Assembly (NCBI GenBank): GCA_039545295.1
Contig: BCIK01000037.1
Span: 1-43,646 of the forward strand
DNA from: Udeniomyces pyricola
Lineage: Eukaryota > Basidiomycota > Tremellomycetes > Cystofilobasidiales > Mrakiaceae
Direction of reading: 5' to 3'
Length of the DNA stretch: 43,646 bases
The notes below the pieces were generated by a model that was given only the letters and a program-made list of their open reading frames with translations, was not told the origin of the DNA and did not search any database. Within the stretch, counting starts at the first letter, position 1. Each line of letters begins with the position of its first letter. A program made the position numbers and the translations under genes. This document shows, piece by piece, positions 1-10,672 of the stretch.

Positions 1-406
1 GGGGGGGGGGGGGGAGAGAGAAAGACCGGAGGAGGGTATACACTACGGAAGCAAAGTGAAAGATGAACGCGAGATGGTTCAGATGCAGCAGAACGAGAGC
101 AAGGAGATAAAGAAGAAGAAAAAGAAAAAGAAAAAGAGACAAAGAGGCGAGATAGTGTCAAGTGAGAATCGAAGGATCAAAGCAAGCTGGTAGAAATGGA
201 TGGAACAAGGGTAACAATAGACGAGGTCATGAAAAAAGAAACAGCATCAAGGCGAGATCAAAGAAACAAGAAGAATTTAAGAAGAAGAAAAAAAGGGACA
301 AGAACACAACGAGAACAAAATAAAACAAAACAAAAAACGATCGGTTTGAAAAGAAACAAGATCTGGACTTGCTTCCTTTCCTCCGGACCTTCCTTCTTTT
401 TTTTTT
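1..406. other. 3' flank of the transcription factor gene; purine-rich low complexity
   Basis: No gene seen. The window opens with 14 consecutive G and then stays strongly purine-rich on the plus strand, with AAG/AAAAAG runs around 108-140 and 275-345 and a T10 tract near 399-408. It lies directly downstream of the stop codon of the minus-strand transcription factor, so part of it is presumably that gene's 3' UTR and terminator. The short plus-strand reading frame here is lysine/arginine-rich low complexity and is not supported as coding. Confidence 0.5.
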
Positions 407-3400
407 TTACTGGCCCCACACCATGACGCCCTCATGTCTCATTCTAGCGCCAAGCTCATGACTCCACCCATCTACTCTCCCCGCCGTACCCATTTCCATT
501 CCCCCCTCTCCATCGGGCTGCAGCTCTTCCAAAAACATACCTCCTTCGTCAAGATCCTCGCCCGTCGTTGAGTCATTACTCCGGAAGAGAGAGGACATCA
601 GGCTTGGATCGGCCCCTCTGAAAGGCGTCGTCGTCATAAAATGCAGATGAGTGTTGGCGCCATCGGCCGGGTTAGAGGTCGCCGGTTGACGTGAGGCTGG
701 TCCCGAGGGGGACGACGAGGCCAAAACAGAAGATGAGATATGGGGAGCAGTCAGGACCATGGAAGTCGGAGGAGAGGGCTTGGTCAAGTGACCTCCGCCG
801 GGATGGCCATTAATACCGGTCATGGGTGGGCTGACGTAAAGATGAGAAGATGCATTGATGTCGACGTTGGAAGGGGGGGAATGGTAGTTGCTGCCGTGCT
901 CATTGGGTCCCAGCTGGGACGACGACGGCGGAGGCTGTTGTTGTTGTTGTTGCAAAGCCCTTCCTCCTGCCGACGGCTCAAATTTGGGAAACTGGTTGTT
1001 GACTATCATAGAGAGATGCTCCGTCGATGGGAATGCTGCCGCCGTAGGTAAGCATGGTGGGGGGATTGGTGTCGGAGCGACATGGCTGATGTTGTTGCTG
1101 GCAGCGGCCGTCGAAGCGGTAACGTTAACGGTGTCGTCACGCGAAAGGGGCGGGGGCGTCGAGCAGCGAGTGGCCGTCTGTGTCTCGGTCTGGGCAGGAT
1201 GAAAAAGGTCAAATCGATCAACAGGAAGATGAAACCATAGTCAACATCTCTATCCATTGGCTCAAGCATGTAAACACGACCCAGCCTCCGAGGGGCGAGA
1301 AGGAGGGGGACTGACTTTGTCGAACGCGCAAGCATCCCAAGGGCCAGGTACCTCTCTAAACGCTGAGGCCTCATCGAGAGCAACTTGAAGCATCTGAAGT
1401 TGCCGGTACGCGAGCGGAATGCGTTCACCAAACCTCGAAAGTGCGGCCCTGATGCGGTCAAGGAGAACGATGTGATTCGAGTCAGCCCTTGGATCAAGCC
1501 ATCGATACTGATCGCAAGAGAGGAAGTGAAACGTACTGGAAGACATGGATCTCGGATAGAACGGCTTGAGCGGCGGCCTTGTCGTCGACATAAATGGCCG
1601 CCTGGTAGAACCGCGTCAGCGATCGGCCACCGACGAACAAGCAGAATGCCGTAAACGGATGCAGGGACGAAAAGCTGACATGTGTCAGACACGATGGGGA
1701 ACGATGGAGAGAACAAGTATGTCAATCAACAGGGTCCAAGACAGAAGAGAACCCGAAACCGGACCGAAACAGGGGGGAAATGAGGAAACGCACTCGAACG
1801 AGGTTGACATTAGTAGGCAGACATGCGAGAGCATGCCCCTCGCCGCTCCAAGCATCATAGCCGAGGATGGATCGTTTCGGGACATGAGGTCGACGTGAGA
1901 TTCGTGAAGGAAAATCATTGCGACAAAGGGAATGATGTGAGCTGGTAGGCCAGAAAGCAACGTCACAACGGGTGAGCATGAGATCCAACCAAACATACAA
2001 AGCCGTTCGAAGCATACTGAAAAACTCACCAGCAAAGAGATCTGCGTCGATGCCACCTTGTTCATCGTGGTGTAAGAGCGGATCGCGGTATTGCTGTGGA
2101 CATGAGTGATTGTCCGTCCGTATAAAAGGGGTTTATCAGGCCAGGGCATAAGTGTCAACCTACTTCCGCCTTTGCTCCGATCCACAAGCTAAGCAAATAT
2201 CGGCGTACCTTTGGGAAACCCTTCGGGTAGGCCTCGATCTGGCTCTGAACCATCTTGAACGCAGCGGTAGAGCGAGCATCCATGGCGCGTGCTGTCTCTG
2301 GCCAGGTCGGTTTGAGGAACCGCCGGTTGAACTGCTTGACACGCGAGAGAAGAATCAGGGACTTGAGGTGTAGAATGAATGGGCTGTGAGATGTCAAGAG
2401 GAGCGAGCCAAGAGATGTAATCAAAGGGAATGGCGGATTAGCGGTTGTAGCAAACCAAATTGAATTCAAGCACAACGCGTAGGTGAAACGGACTCTGTAA
2501 ACTTGGGCACGTGAGAGGTAAAAAGATCTGGCGAGGCGAGCGATTGAGGGTTTTCCGGACAACCCAACTAAATGATCAGGTCCAAAAGGAGACAGATGGA
2601 CAGCAACATGAAGAGAGGCGACAGTCAGTGTCTCAACCTTTCCACTCCGCTTCTTCGGCCTACGAAAAGCCAAGTTATCACTCACAGCATCATCTTTGAG
2701 ATAGTCCTCCTGTCTACAGGGCAGCTCGATGGTGACATCTGCCTCGTCGAGACTGCCCGCCCAGCCACTCGAGCAGCTGGTCATCCGATCGCTCATGAAG
2801 CCAACCCAAAAGACACGCCGCCGGGTTTCACGCTCAATTAAGTCATCCGTCCGCGGCAGGAGCGAAGGTTTTGTGCCCGGTATAAAGGTCTCTTGCCGAG
2901 AAGAGATGTTGACGCCCAAGGGAACGGAGAGACGAGTGCAGAGGGCTGAAGTCAGCCAGACCGCGACCCAGAGTGCGTTTTGGTAATCGTACGCCGACAG
3001 GATGACGCATGCTGAGGAGGTAGAAGCGAGGGGGAAGAAAGAGACGAAAAGCATGTCAGAAGCCGGTCACCTGCGAGCGAACAACGAAGCAAACCCATCC
3101 AACTCATCGATGAGCCGTGCACGTTTTGATCACTCACCAACCAATGTATCAAAAAGCCTCTCGCCAATCTTGAACTCCTCATCCATGGCCCGCCTAGCAA
3201 ATGCAGCGTGCTTGCCGCCAAAGCCACCGTCGACCTCCTTGTACTTGCCATCAGGACACTCGGTGAAAAGCGGCTGCTGGACCTCTGGTAGACCCGAGTG
3301 ACGGGCAGCGATGGCTACAATGGCATGAAGCACGGCCGGATGCGGATACGACGGATGATTTGGGTTGAGGGTTGTAATGGCAATCATGAAGCGACGCTTG

Positions 3401-5548
3401 TGAAGGATCTTGGAGACCGTTGGGACCTTGGCGAAGAAGACCTCGACGAGCTGGAGGAGCATCGCGGGTGAGGGTAGATCCTTGGGGTAGGCCGAGTACT
3501 GAACGAAGAACGATTCGTCTGTCGATGGAATGCGGTCTCGCATGGACCTCAGCTGCTGAATGTGCGGTTGAGATTCGTGCGGATGAGACTGCTCCGCGAG
3601 CTGGCCTTGGGCGAAAAAGTAGGGCGGCAGGAGGTGCGATGGTGGTGAGGTAACCGTCGAGTGCTTCGTTGGATGAGAGAAGGACGAGTTGGCCGTCGAG
3701 GGTTGCGAGAGGCGGTGGTAATCGTGGGTTGACGCGAGGTTGTCATCGCTATACCCATAGATTGGATCGCTAACGTAGAGATGATCGGGGGAAGAGGTCG
3801 TAGAGATAGGGTGAGAGATACCAGAGGATGAGTCGTTGGATTGTTGGTCGTAAAGCGTGGACTGATACGAGCCGTAGAGGGTCTGCTGCTGCTGCGGGTG
3901 AGGAGAGGGTCGATGGGCACTGTGCTGTTGATCTCGGTGCTGCTGCTGTTGGGTCTGTTGATGGAGATAGAATTCGTGCTGCTGTTGCTGATGAAGCATG
4001 TGCTGCTGTTGAGGGGTCAGCGGCTGCTGCTGCGGGGCAGACACCAGATTGTCGTTGGTAGGCGGGGCGAAGAAGGATTGCGACGATGGCGCATACAATT
4101 GATCATGCGAAGGTTGCTGATGATGATGGTGCTGCTGCCGCTGAGGATCCAAGCCGACGTGAGCGGACTCGGTAGAAAAGTACGCGGCCGTGGGTGGCTC
4201 GGAAGCGAATGGGATGGTATGATGAGTGGAGCTAGTGGTCAGATCTGGATCCGAGACAGATAAATGGGATAGATGGAAAAGTGGGTCAATGAGCATTGGA
4301 AATCAATGATATCAAATTAGAAAGGGGACTTTTTGAACTGGATTGTATTTCATGCTGATCAAAATTTGCATTGATGGATAGATAGATGCTTGGATGGAGT
4401 GTATGCAGGAAAGGTCGAGTTGCAGGGCCGCAAGGGGGCAATAGGGGGGAAAGAAACTTTAGGGCAAGCCAAGCAGACGCGGTCACTCACCTAGGGGCGC
4501 GTTTCCTTCCTCCTCCGCCTTCGCTTTGCCTTCGAGCGAGCTATTCTGGCTCAAGGTATTAACTATCGCAGTCTCCGTGCCTTTGCTTCCACCACTCACA
4601 GCACCCGTCCTGCGTTTAGATCCTTCTCCACCGGAACCTGATTGAACGTGATCTCGATCTGGATCCCAAGTGCATTCGGGTAGGTTCGAAGTGGGAGGTG
4701 GGTGTCGACCGCCCGACGAGGCAGCAAGGATGGCAGCGTGCGCTTTAAGACATGGCGAGCAGTGGGGTTTCTGGGCGTCTGTTAGGGACAGCATAGCAAC
4801 GCAAGCATCAGTTCAAGATTCTCAGCGTGGTAACGCGACGGGCGAATGACGTCGCGGGGACTTACCACACTAAGAGGACCAAGTGGCAAGACAACCCCAT
4901 GAATTGAGCGTGAAGAAGGACAAGGGAAGGAAAACAGGAGGGAAGGATCGGGTGAGCTGCGGGAGCCAGGGGGCGAGAAAAAAGCCCAATATCCAATGGC
5001 CACGTGAGGAGGCTCTTAGATTGAGAGGGGCAGGACGCCGAGACGAGACAAGGCATGGCTGGGACGCGAAAGCCAGGCAGTGTCTTTAAGGGAACGGCTC
5101 AAGAGGACCGGTCGAAGAGAAGATTGAATGTGGGGTTAGACGTTAGGATCAGAAGAGAGGAAGAGTGACGAACCTTGAGTTTCTTCCTACGACATTGATG
5201 ACTAAAGGGTTGGAAAGTGGCATCCAGTATGGGAATCAGCGCGAGATGCTCGATGCACGGCCAAAGATGATGAGCAGAGGAGCTCGAGGCAGGTCAACTC
5301 CGGGTTAGTCCAGAGAGAAGGCTGAGGACGTGCTGACTAGAGCTCAGGGTCGTCACGGCAGACGAAGCCCTAGAGTGCAGGCCGATAGGACAGACAACGC
5401 TCGTTGGGGGATTGTAGGAGAGAGCGAGAGCGAGAGACAAGGAGAGACAAGGAGAGACAAAGACGGCTGAAACCTACCACGCCATTCCTCGCTTTACCGG
5501 TACTCTAGGTGCCGATCCCTCGGGACCATCACGATGCGCCTTGGGCAT
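407..5548 (-). CDS. Zn(II)2Cys6 transcription factor with fungal-trans domain
   Basis: Thirteen-exon model, complement of 407-1189, 1352-1487, 1537-1674, 1794-1941, 2030-2093, 2209-2383, 2494-2501, 2686-3011, 3138-4244, 4491-4778, 4866-4869, 5174-5201, 5478-5548; 3276 nt, 1091 residues, all phases consistent. The start follows a short leader, and the N-terminus carries a binuclear zinc cluster: Cys24, 27, 34, 41, 44 and 70 with the basic stretch CRRKKLKC. A 4-nt exon supplies Cys34, and an 8-nt exon supplies Phe-Thr and part of Asp in a TDPFILHLKS-like segment. Residues about 130-260 are Gln/His-rich. The middle homology (fungal-trans) domain spans about 400-740 and includes RETRRRVFWVGFMSDR. 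The last 260 residues are Ser/Pro/Gln-rich, as in activation regions. Known for the family: nuclear, DNA-binding regulators of metabolism. The target genes and the ortholog are not recognised. The last zinc loop (25 residues between Cys44 and Cys70) is longer than usual. Confidence 0.9.
2494..2501 (-). other. 8-nt microexon of the Zn2Cys6 gene
   Basis: Minus-strand exon TTTACAGA lies between acceptor CCCAAG and donor GTCCGT. It joins exon 2686-3011 (phase 0) to exon 2209-2383 (which needs two upstream bases) and yields FTDPFILHLKSLILLSRV, the pattern expected for this part of fungal-trans proteins. No other two-base solution in this 302-nt interval gave an open frame with family-like sequence. 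Confidence 0.7.
4866..4869 (-). other. 4-nt microexon TGTG of the Zn2Cys6 gene
   Basis: On the minus strand, CTCTTAG precedes and GTAAGT follows a four-base exon TGTG. Exon 5174-5201 ends in phase 0 after CRRKKLK, and exon 4491-4778 begins with AC GCC CAG. Inserting TGT G gives C-D-A-Q-K-P-H-C, which restores the third zinc ligand. Without it the frame breaks and the cysteine is lost. Confidence 0.85.
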
Positions 5549-7925
5549 GTTGGGCTGGTAGAATGAGGAAGTGAGATGTGAGAGTGGTAGAGGTATCAAT
5601 AAGTCGAAAGGATGAGCCAAGGAGAGGAGGGGAGGGGAATCGAAGAGTCGAATCGAGAGAGGCCGGGAGGAGCGGAATGTAGTGACTTTGAGTGACTAGC
5701 GAAACGACAAGGGGTCATTGATCTCGATCCCCAGCGCCGACCGGCTAGAAGCTGGCTGGACTAACGCGCCAGGGAAACTCGAATCTCGTGCGTTCACGTT
5801 GGGTTGATATGGATCGATTGGACCAGCAGCGCGGACAAGTCTAGGCCCCGCATATGTAACGCCTTGCACTCACATGGTGCATCCAGCTTCCTTTTTTTTT
5901 CTTCCTTTCTTCACCCTTGCAGATCACTTACTATAAGTAACTCCTTTCGTATTCCCTCGGCCGGTCGTCGGCTATCGTCTCGACATCCTTGACTTCTCGC
6001 AGTACGTTCTAGTTCCACCCCGAGCCACACGCCGCGGTCTTTATCCATCCAGACATCGTATATATCTATATATATCTCTGAAACGCCTTGCTTTCTTCGG
6101 TATACATTTGCGTATATGATTCTTACACGAGGGTAGGTTGAGCTTAGCCTCAACCCGTACATCCGCGATCTAGGTTGCACAAGTCGCAGCAGCTCGATAT
6201 TCGATGTAACAATCCGACGGTCGGATTTCTATATCCGCTCATCCGATTGCGAGTAATGCTTAAAGCAAGGAGGCAACGCAATGGATGATCACTTGTAGGA
6301 CCTCCTTGTAGCAGTATATATACAATAAACCCGTCGACTGCACCCCGACACGAAGATCGTACATGCATCTTCCTGTAGAACGGTACAAATCTCCGACGGG
6401 ACAAAATCTACAAACACTCGCCCGGCCTTTCTTGCACTCGGCCAAATGATATAAAACGTGCAGTCGATCAGAATGATCTAGATCAGATATATCGCGGGCT
6501 TAGATATCGAGTATCTGATGCATCAGTCGTCGTCGTTGCTTTTGAAAAAGCAGCGGCACCAGATCACCGTACCCTCGTAGTCTGACATGATTGCAGGGTT
6601 TACGTGTACGACTGCAGTCAGCAGGACCATGGACCAGTTTCCAGTACCCAGTACCCAGTATGCAATCCCCACGCATAAGGAATCAGCAACAACAACAAAA
6701 AATCGTACCTTTCGAGACACGTGCGTGAGGATTATAATCATGAAAGAAATGCGTGCACACGTCGACGCGGTGGATCTTAGAGCTGCAGCAGCTTATATAT
6801 ATGTATAGTTACAGTCTAATGCCAGGTGAGAAAGTAGCTCAGTCAACGCGAACGCGCGCACAGAAGAATTGATCAAGGTCGAGTCGGCGATCTCGACAGC
6901 CCTAGTATACGATGCGAGTGTTGAACGTTGAGACTGAACATGCAAACCTTAGAACGAAATGTACGTTAAATTGTACTACGTACGATATCAGCTAGCTCTG
7001 CAGGCTATTCATTAGCTTAGGTCATGTCATTTAAACATCATCGAAAAAACCCCGCAAAGAAAATTGAGCTACGTCGTGCGCGCACCGCGTGGTCACACGT
7101 ATCGCGCCGTGGGAACCTCCAATTGATCCAGAATCCAGGATTATAAATGATATTGAAATCATGACTTCCAAGCGGTACTTGGGACTTGGAGATTCCGGTC
7201 GCTTCTACCGGCAACAGCAGAAGCCGGTGATTAATATGTAATGCCAAAGTTACCCCCCGCCATCGGCACGTCGGCACGTCAGCCATGGTCAGCGCGTCAG
7301 CCATCGACCGGTGACCATCCAGCTGTACCCAAGATCCAAGACCATCCCACATCGAGCATCCCGCTTAGTTTACTCCACGTCCGATCGCGTTGATCGTGAT
7401 ACGAGTGATAGTGCGTGCCTTACGGGCGATGTGGGCGACGCGGACAATGCGGGCGAGAAAATGATCATGAGCACCAACCTGCATGCACCAACGTCGAACG
7501 TACGTACGTCGAGGACAATGCATGTTTGATGATCCTGTGCCGCCGGCCATCAACTACGTCACGGTATTACAACCGACTATACTGTCAGTGTAGACAACAC
7601 CACCTAAAGTCTCAACTCTAGCGGGTAGAATTCATAGAACGTAGAGCGAGTACGGATTCACGGGACGATATGGTTATTGAATGTAGAGCGGCTTGACTGT
7701 ATAAGAGTCTAGTATGATCAGTCGTGTGCATCATCCTCACAGATACCGTGATTCTAACGCATCGACCATCAAAGCTTCGAATGTCAAACTCGCCGCGATA
7801 TGTAGCGGATCGAGCTATAGATACGTACGTAGAACAACGTCTTCAATCTCCGACCTACCTACCTAGCTATCCACTGATCTCACCCACTCTATCCACTACA
7901 GAGTCGTACAAATTAAAGCGTTTCA
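5549..7925. promoter_or_regulatory. 2.4 kb non-coding interval: transcription factor promoter and MTQ2 3' flank
   Basis: No gene or RNA gene seen on either strand. The left part is upstream of the transcription factor start. It includes a T-rich tract near 5891-5910 and alternating TA stretches at about 6058-6076 and 6313-6327. The right part is downstream of the MTQ2 stop. Open frames here are short, lack splice-compatible neighbours and show no recognisable protein. The composition is more mixed and AT-richer than the genes. A 2.4 kb upstream region is long for this window and could hold control elements, but none is identified. Confidence 0.45.
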
Positions 7926-9841
7926 TCAAGATAAAGATGACAACGTCTCTTCCTGACGCCCACTAGAGCTGTCGGGAGTATTGGCCAATGGAGTGATAGT
8001 TGATGAAAAGTCCGTCGGTCGGAAGAACTTGAGGACAAAGAGATGTTCGCCTCCTGCTCGTCTTTGAAGAGCGACCTTGGCAAGATCAAGTCCCAGAAGG
8101 GCGTATCATCATTCAGAGGCGTACAACGAAAGGTGTTGATCAAGAAACAGGGGAGGGATGGGGGAGAGGGGAATTTTGAATCAGTCAGCTTTTTCGGGGG
8201 AACGGCAAGATGACTGGAGAAAGGGTAGATCCCCAATCAGATCCGTTTTTCGTTCCCATCTCCGTCGGACTCTCTCTCTCACAATTCCCGACGACCCTTT
8301 TCTTGGAAAGGAGGTTACTAACCTCGCCCGAGATCCGACCTTTGGAGTGTGTTTGGATGGATTTGATGATTTCGAGTGGCTTGTTCTGCTTGATGGCAAC
8401 AAGGTAAAAGAGACCGATCGGAGAGAGGAGAGACTTTGGGGTGTTCGCAAGTAGACGGCAGGGGAAGAAGAAAGTAGCGTGAGGTATCAGGTGTCGGATT
8501 AAGACAATGTTATATAGAGGGTACAAGGTATGTGAGTCAATAGCGATTCGAGAAATGGGATGAGACGAGCGTAGCAAGCGAAGAAGAAAAAAAGGATGAT
8601 GTCTCAACAGCCACATATGACGACAAGAGGGACAAGTTGGTGACGCATCCGTCGTTTGGTGGTTGGTATGCTACTCAGTCAGTATCTTAACTTACGTCGA
8701 GCTGAGAAAGGACAATAGACGTGACGTTCATTCCGTCGTCGCCCCCAGCCCATGTTGAGCCGATACCCGGGGCAAGCTGAGTGGAGTCTAGCCTGTTGAG
8801 TGCGACAGCGTATGTGAAGCATACGTGCCACAGGCCAGGAGAGAGGATGCCAAAGCTTAGTGGTGAGTAAGATATAGGAAAGGAGCTACGTGAGATGAGA
8901 TGACCTACTCGGACAGAGATGTAGGAACGTATGGGGGGTTGAAGAGCAAGATGTCAATCTTGCCCAGAAGACGAGGCAGCAGCGAAGACGCGAGAGGGGT
9001 CAACACTGGTTGGATTGGGACCTTCGGCAAGGAAAGAAGAAGAAGAAAAAAAAAAAAGAAGGAAAATAAGAAGAAAAAAGAGGATTAGAATCGTATGATG
9101 TACATGATTCCGAGCAGTCAGGGTGTAGTGCTCCTTGAAATGAAGGTGGAACAAGGATCGACGGCAGAGTGCGAAGCGGAGGAACGCAACAAACTTTGTT
9201 ATGTTTGCCCGTCAGGTTTGTGCAGTGACTTGCATGAGGATTAATGTCTGTCGCCAGGTACACTGTTGGTCGTACCAACCACGGAAGCTCGGAAGTCAGG
9301 TTCAGTCCAGTTAGGAGCTAACCATGGGTAGGAACCATCGGAAACGAGCGACGCACGGGCGGAAGAAGGGCCTAGAATGGAGCCAATAAAGCTCGAGACG
9401 ATTCCAGAGCCAGACCTGATGGATTAAATGGAATGAAGAGATCAGTAGATGAACTGTTCGATCTCTTGATCAACTGTTGAAGTTTGTGAGTCTGTCAGCA
9501 TCCAGCATGAAGCGGAGACTAGACCGACCCAATTTCTAGGCAGATTCGACCTGAAGTGCCCTGTTTGAGTACGTCAGCGTCTTGCTCGAGCGCGTCGAGG
9601 AGAATGAAGGAGTCTTCTGCTTGGTGTCAAAGATGTGGGCTCGAGATGGTCAGGAGGGCAAGTTGGAAGGAGAGAAGCAGAAGTAACGAAACCGAGGGCC
9701 GGAGGAGAGCGAGAGGGAAGCAAGGAAGACGTTGAGAAGGCGGATTTTACCTGCTGGGTCATAGACAGACTCGTAGTCTTTGGGCGTGAGGTGGGTCAGC
9801 GAGGGTGTAGGTACGGTGATGACGGTGTTGGAGGGCGTCAT
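7926..9841 (-). CDS. MTQ2: eRF1 methyltransferase catalytic subunit (N6AMT1/HemK2 family)
   Basis: Nine-exon model, complement of 7926-8075, 8323-8433, 8696-8792, 8909-9021, 9104-9133, 9234-9262, 9336-9415, 9529-9616, 9751-9841; 262 residues. The protein is a class I SAM methyltransferase that, with Trm112, methylates the Gln of the GGQ motif in eRF1. Visible motifs are VYDPAEDSFILLDALE near 27-41, the SAM loop EIGSGSG at 58-64, ATDINP, and the catalytic NPPY at 134-137. These are followed by GSTWAGGDDG and LLSPIGLFYLVAIKQNKP, which match the N6AMT1 pattern in order. After the usual end (HLFVLKF) there is an extra Ser/Thr-rich tail of about 30 residues. The intron 9134-9233 begins with GC. 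An in-frame ATG at 9973 would add 44 residues; I prefer 9841 because relatives start close to the YDPAEDS motif and a good acceptor-like tract lies just upstream of it. Confidence 0.9.
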
Positions 9842-10672
9842 GTCAAGGGGCTGATGGAAAGGATATGGAATGGAGGTAATGGTGAGGCCATCATCTGTTG
9901 AACTGCAAGTGTCATGGTTCATGAGTAAGGGAACTGCGCTTGACGCGCCAAGCTGTACAGCTGTCTGCAGCATATCATACGTACGCTATGGCTGAAGGTA
10001 AAAATTAAGATGTAGTAATGACCAGCTGGACTGATCAAGATATGCTTGCGTAATGACTGATTGTATCCTGATGATGTATAGTATAAATTTATAATACATA
10101 TATATATATGTCATATATATGAACGATAGTACTTATATCTAAAAGCCAAGGCGTGCAAGAAATAAAGGTCGATCGACTTTAGCTTCTTCTAATTGGGCGC
10201 TTCCGCTTCGTCTCCTTGTCGATTGTCGATCTTGTCTCTTGTCATCACCGCGCTCATCGTCAGCTACAGCTAGAGTCGGCTAGAGAGCTCATCACTTGCA
10301 CTCCCACCCCTCCATCGTCCTTTCATCCCTTCATCCTCACACCCAATCATCCGCTCCCATACACACACACACACCCACATCTGCCTCACATATCCTCACC
10401 GAGACCGCACTAGGCATCCCTTGCCTGTCTCGTCACCCAATCCATCTATCATCACAAACAACAGCCGCCAGCATCTCATCCCAATCTCATCGCTCGACTC
10501 CCTTCCTATCCTTTGCCCCCCCTTCCTCCTTTGCCTCATACCCCCCTCCCCTTAGCTCTCTCTGTCCTTTGCTCGTTCGAGCCAGCCGTTCACCCATTCG
10601 CCCTCCCTCTGTTCCGTCGCACCCACCTTTTGATTCAACCCACCCAGTCTCAACGACTTAACCCCATCCAAC
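9842..10672. promoter_or_regulatory. Divergent promoter region between MTQ2 and the PPZ phosphatase
   Basis: About 830 bp between two divergent starts (or 700 bp if MTQ2 starts at 9973). It contains an AT-rich block at 10060-10140 with TATATATATG repeats, then from about 10290 to the PPZ start an almost continuous C/T-rich tract on the plus strand, including an ACAC run near 10360-10375. C/T-rich tracts directly upstream of starts are common in fungal promoters. No specific operator is recognised. Confidence 0.5.

Noticed and set aside
407..1051. Plus-strand open frames overlapping the end of the transcription factor gene
   Set aside because: They are shadows of the Ser/Pro/Gln-rich minus-strand exon 407-1189, which continues in phase with upstream exons.
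5549..7925. Search for tRNA, rRNA or small RNA genes in this and the other non-coding gaps
   Set aside because: No tRNA A/B-box pair, cloverleaf or rRNA-like sequence was recognised by eye; a covariance-model scan would be decisive.
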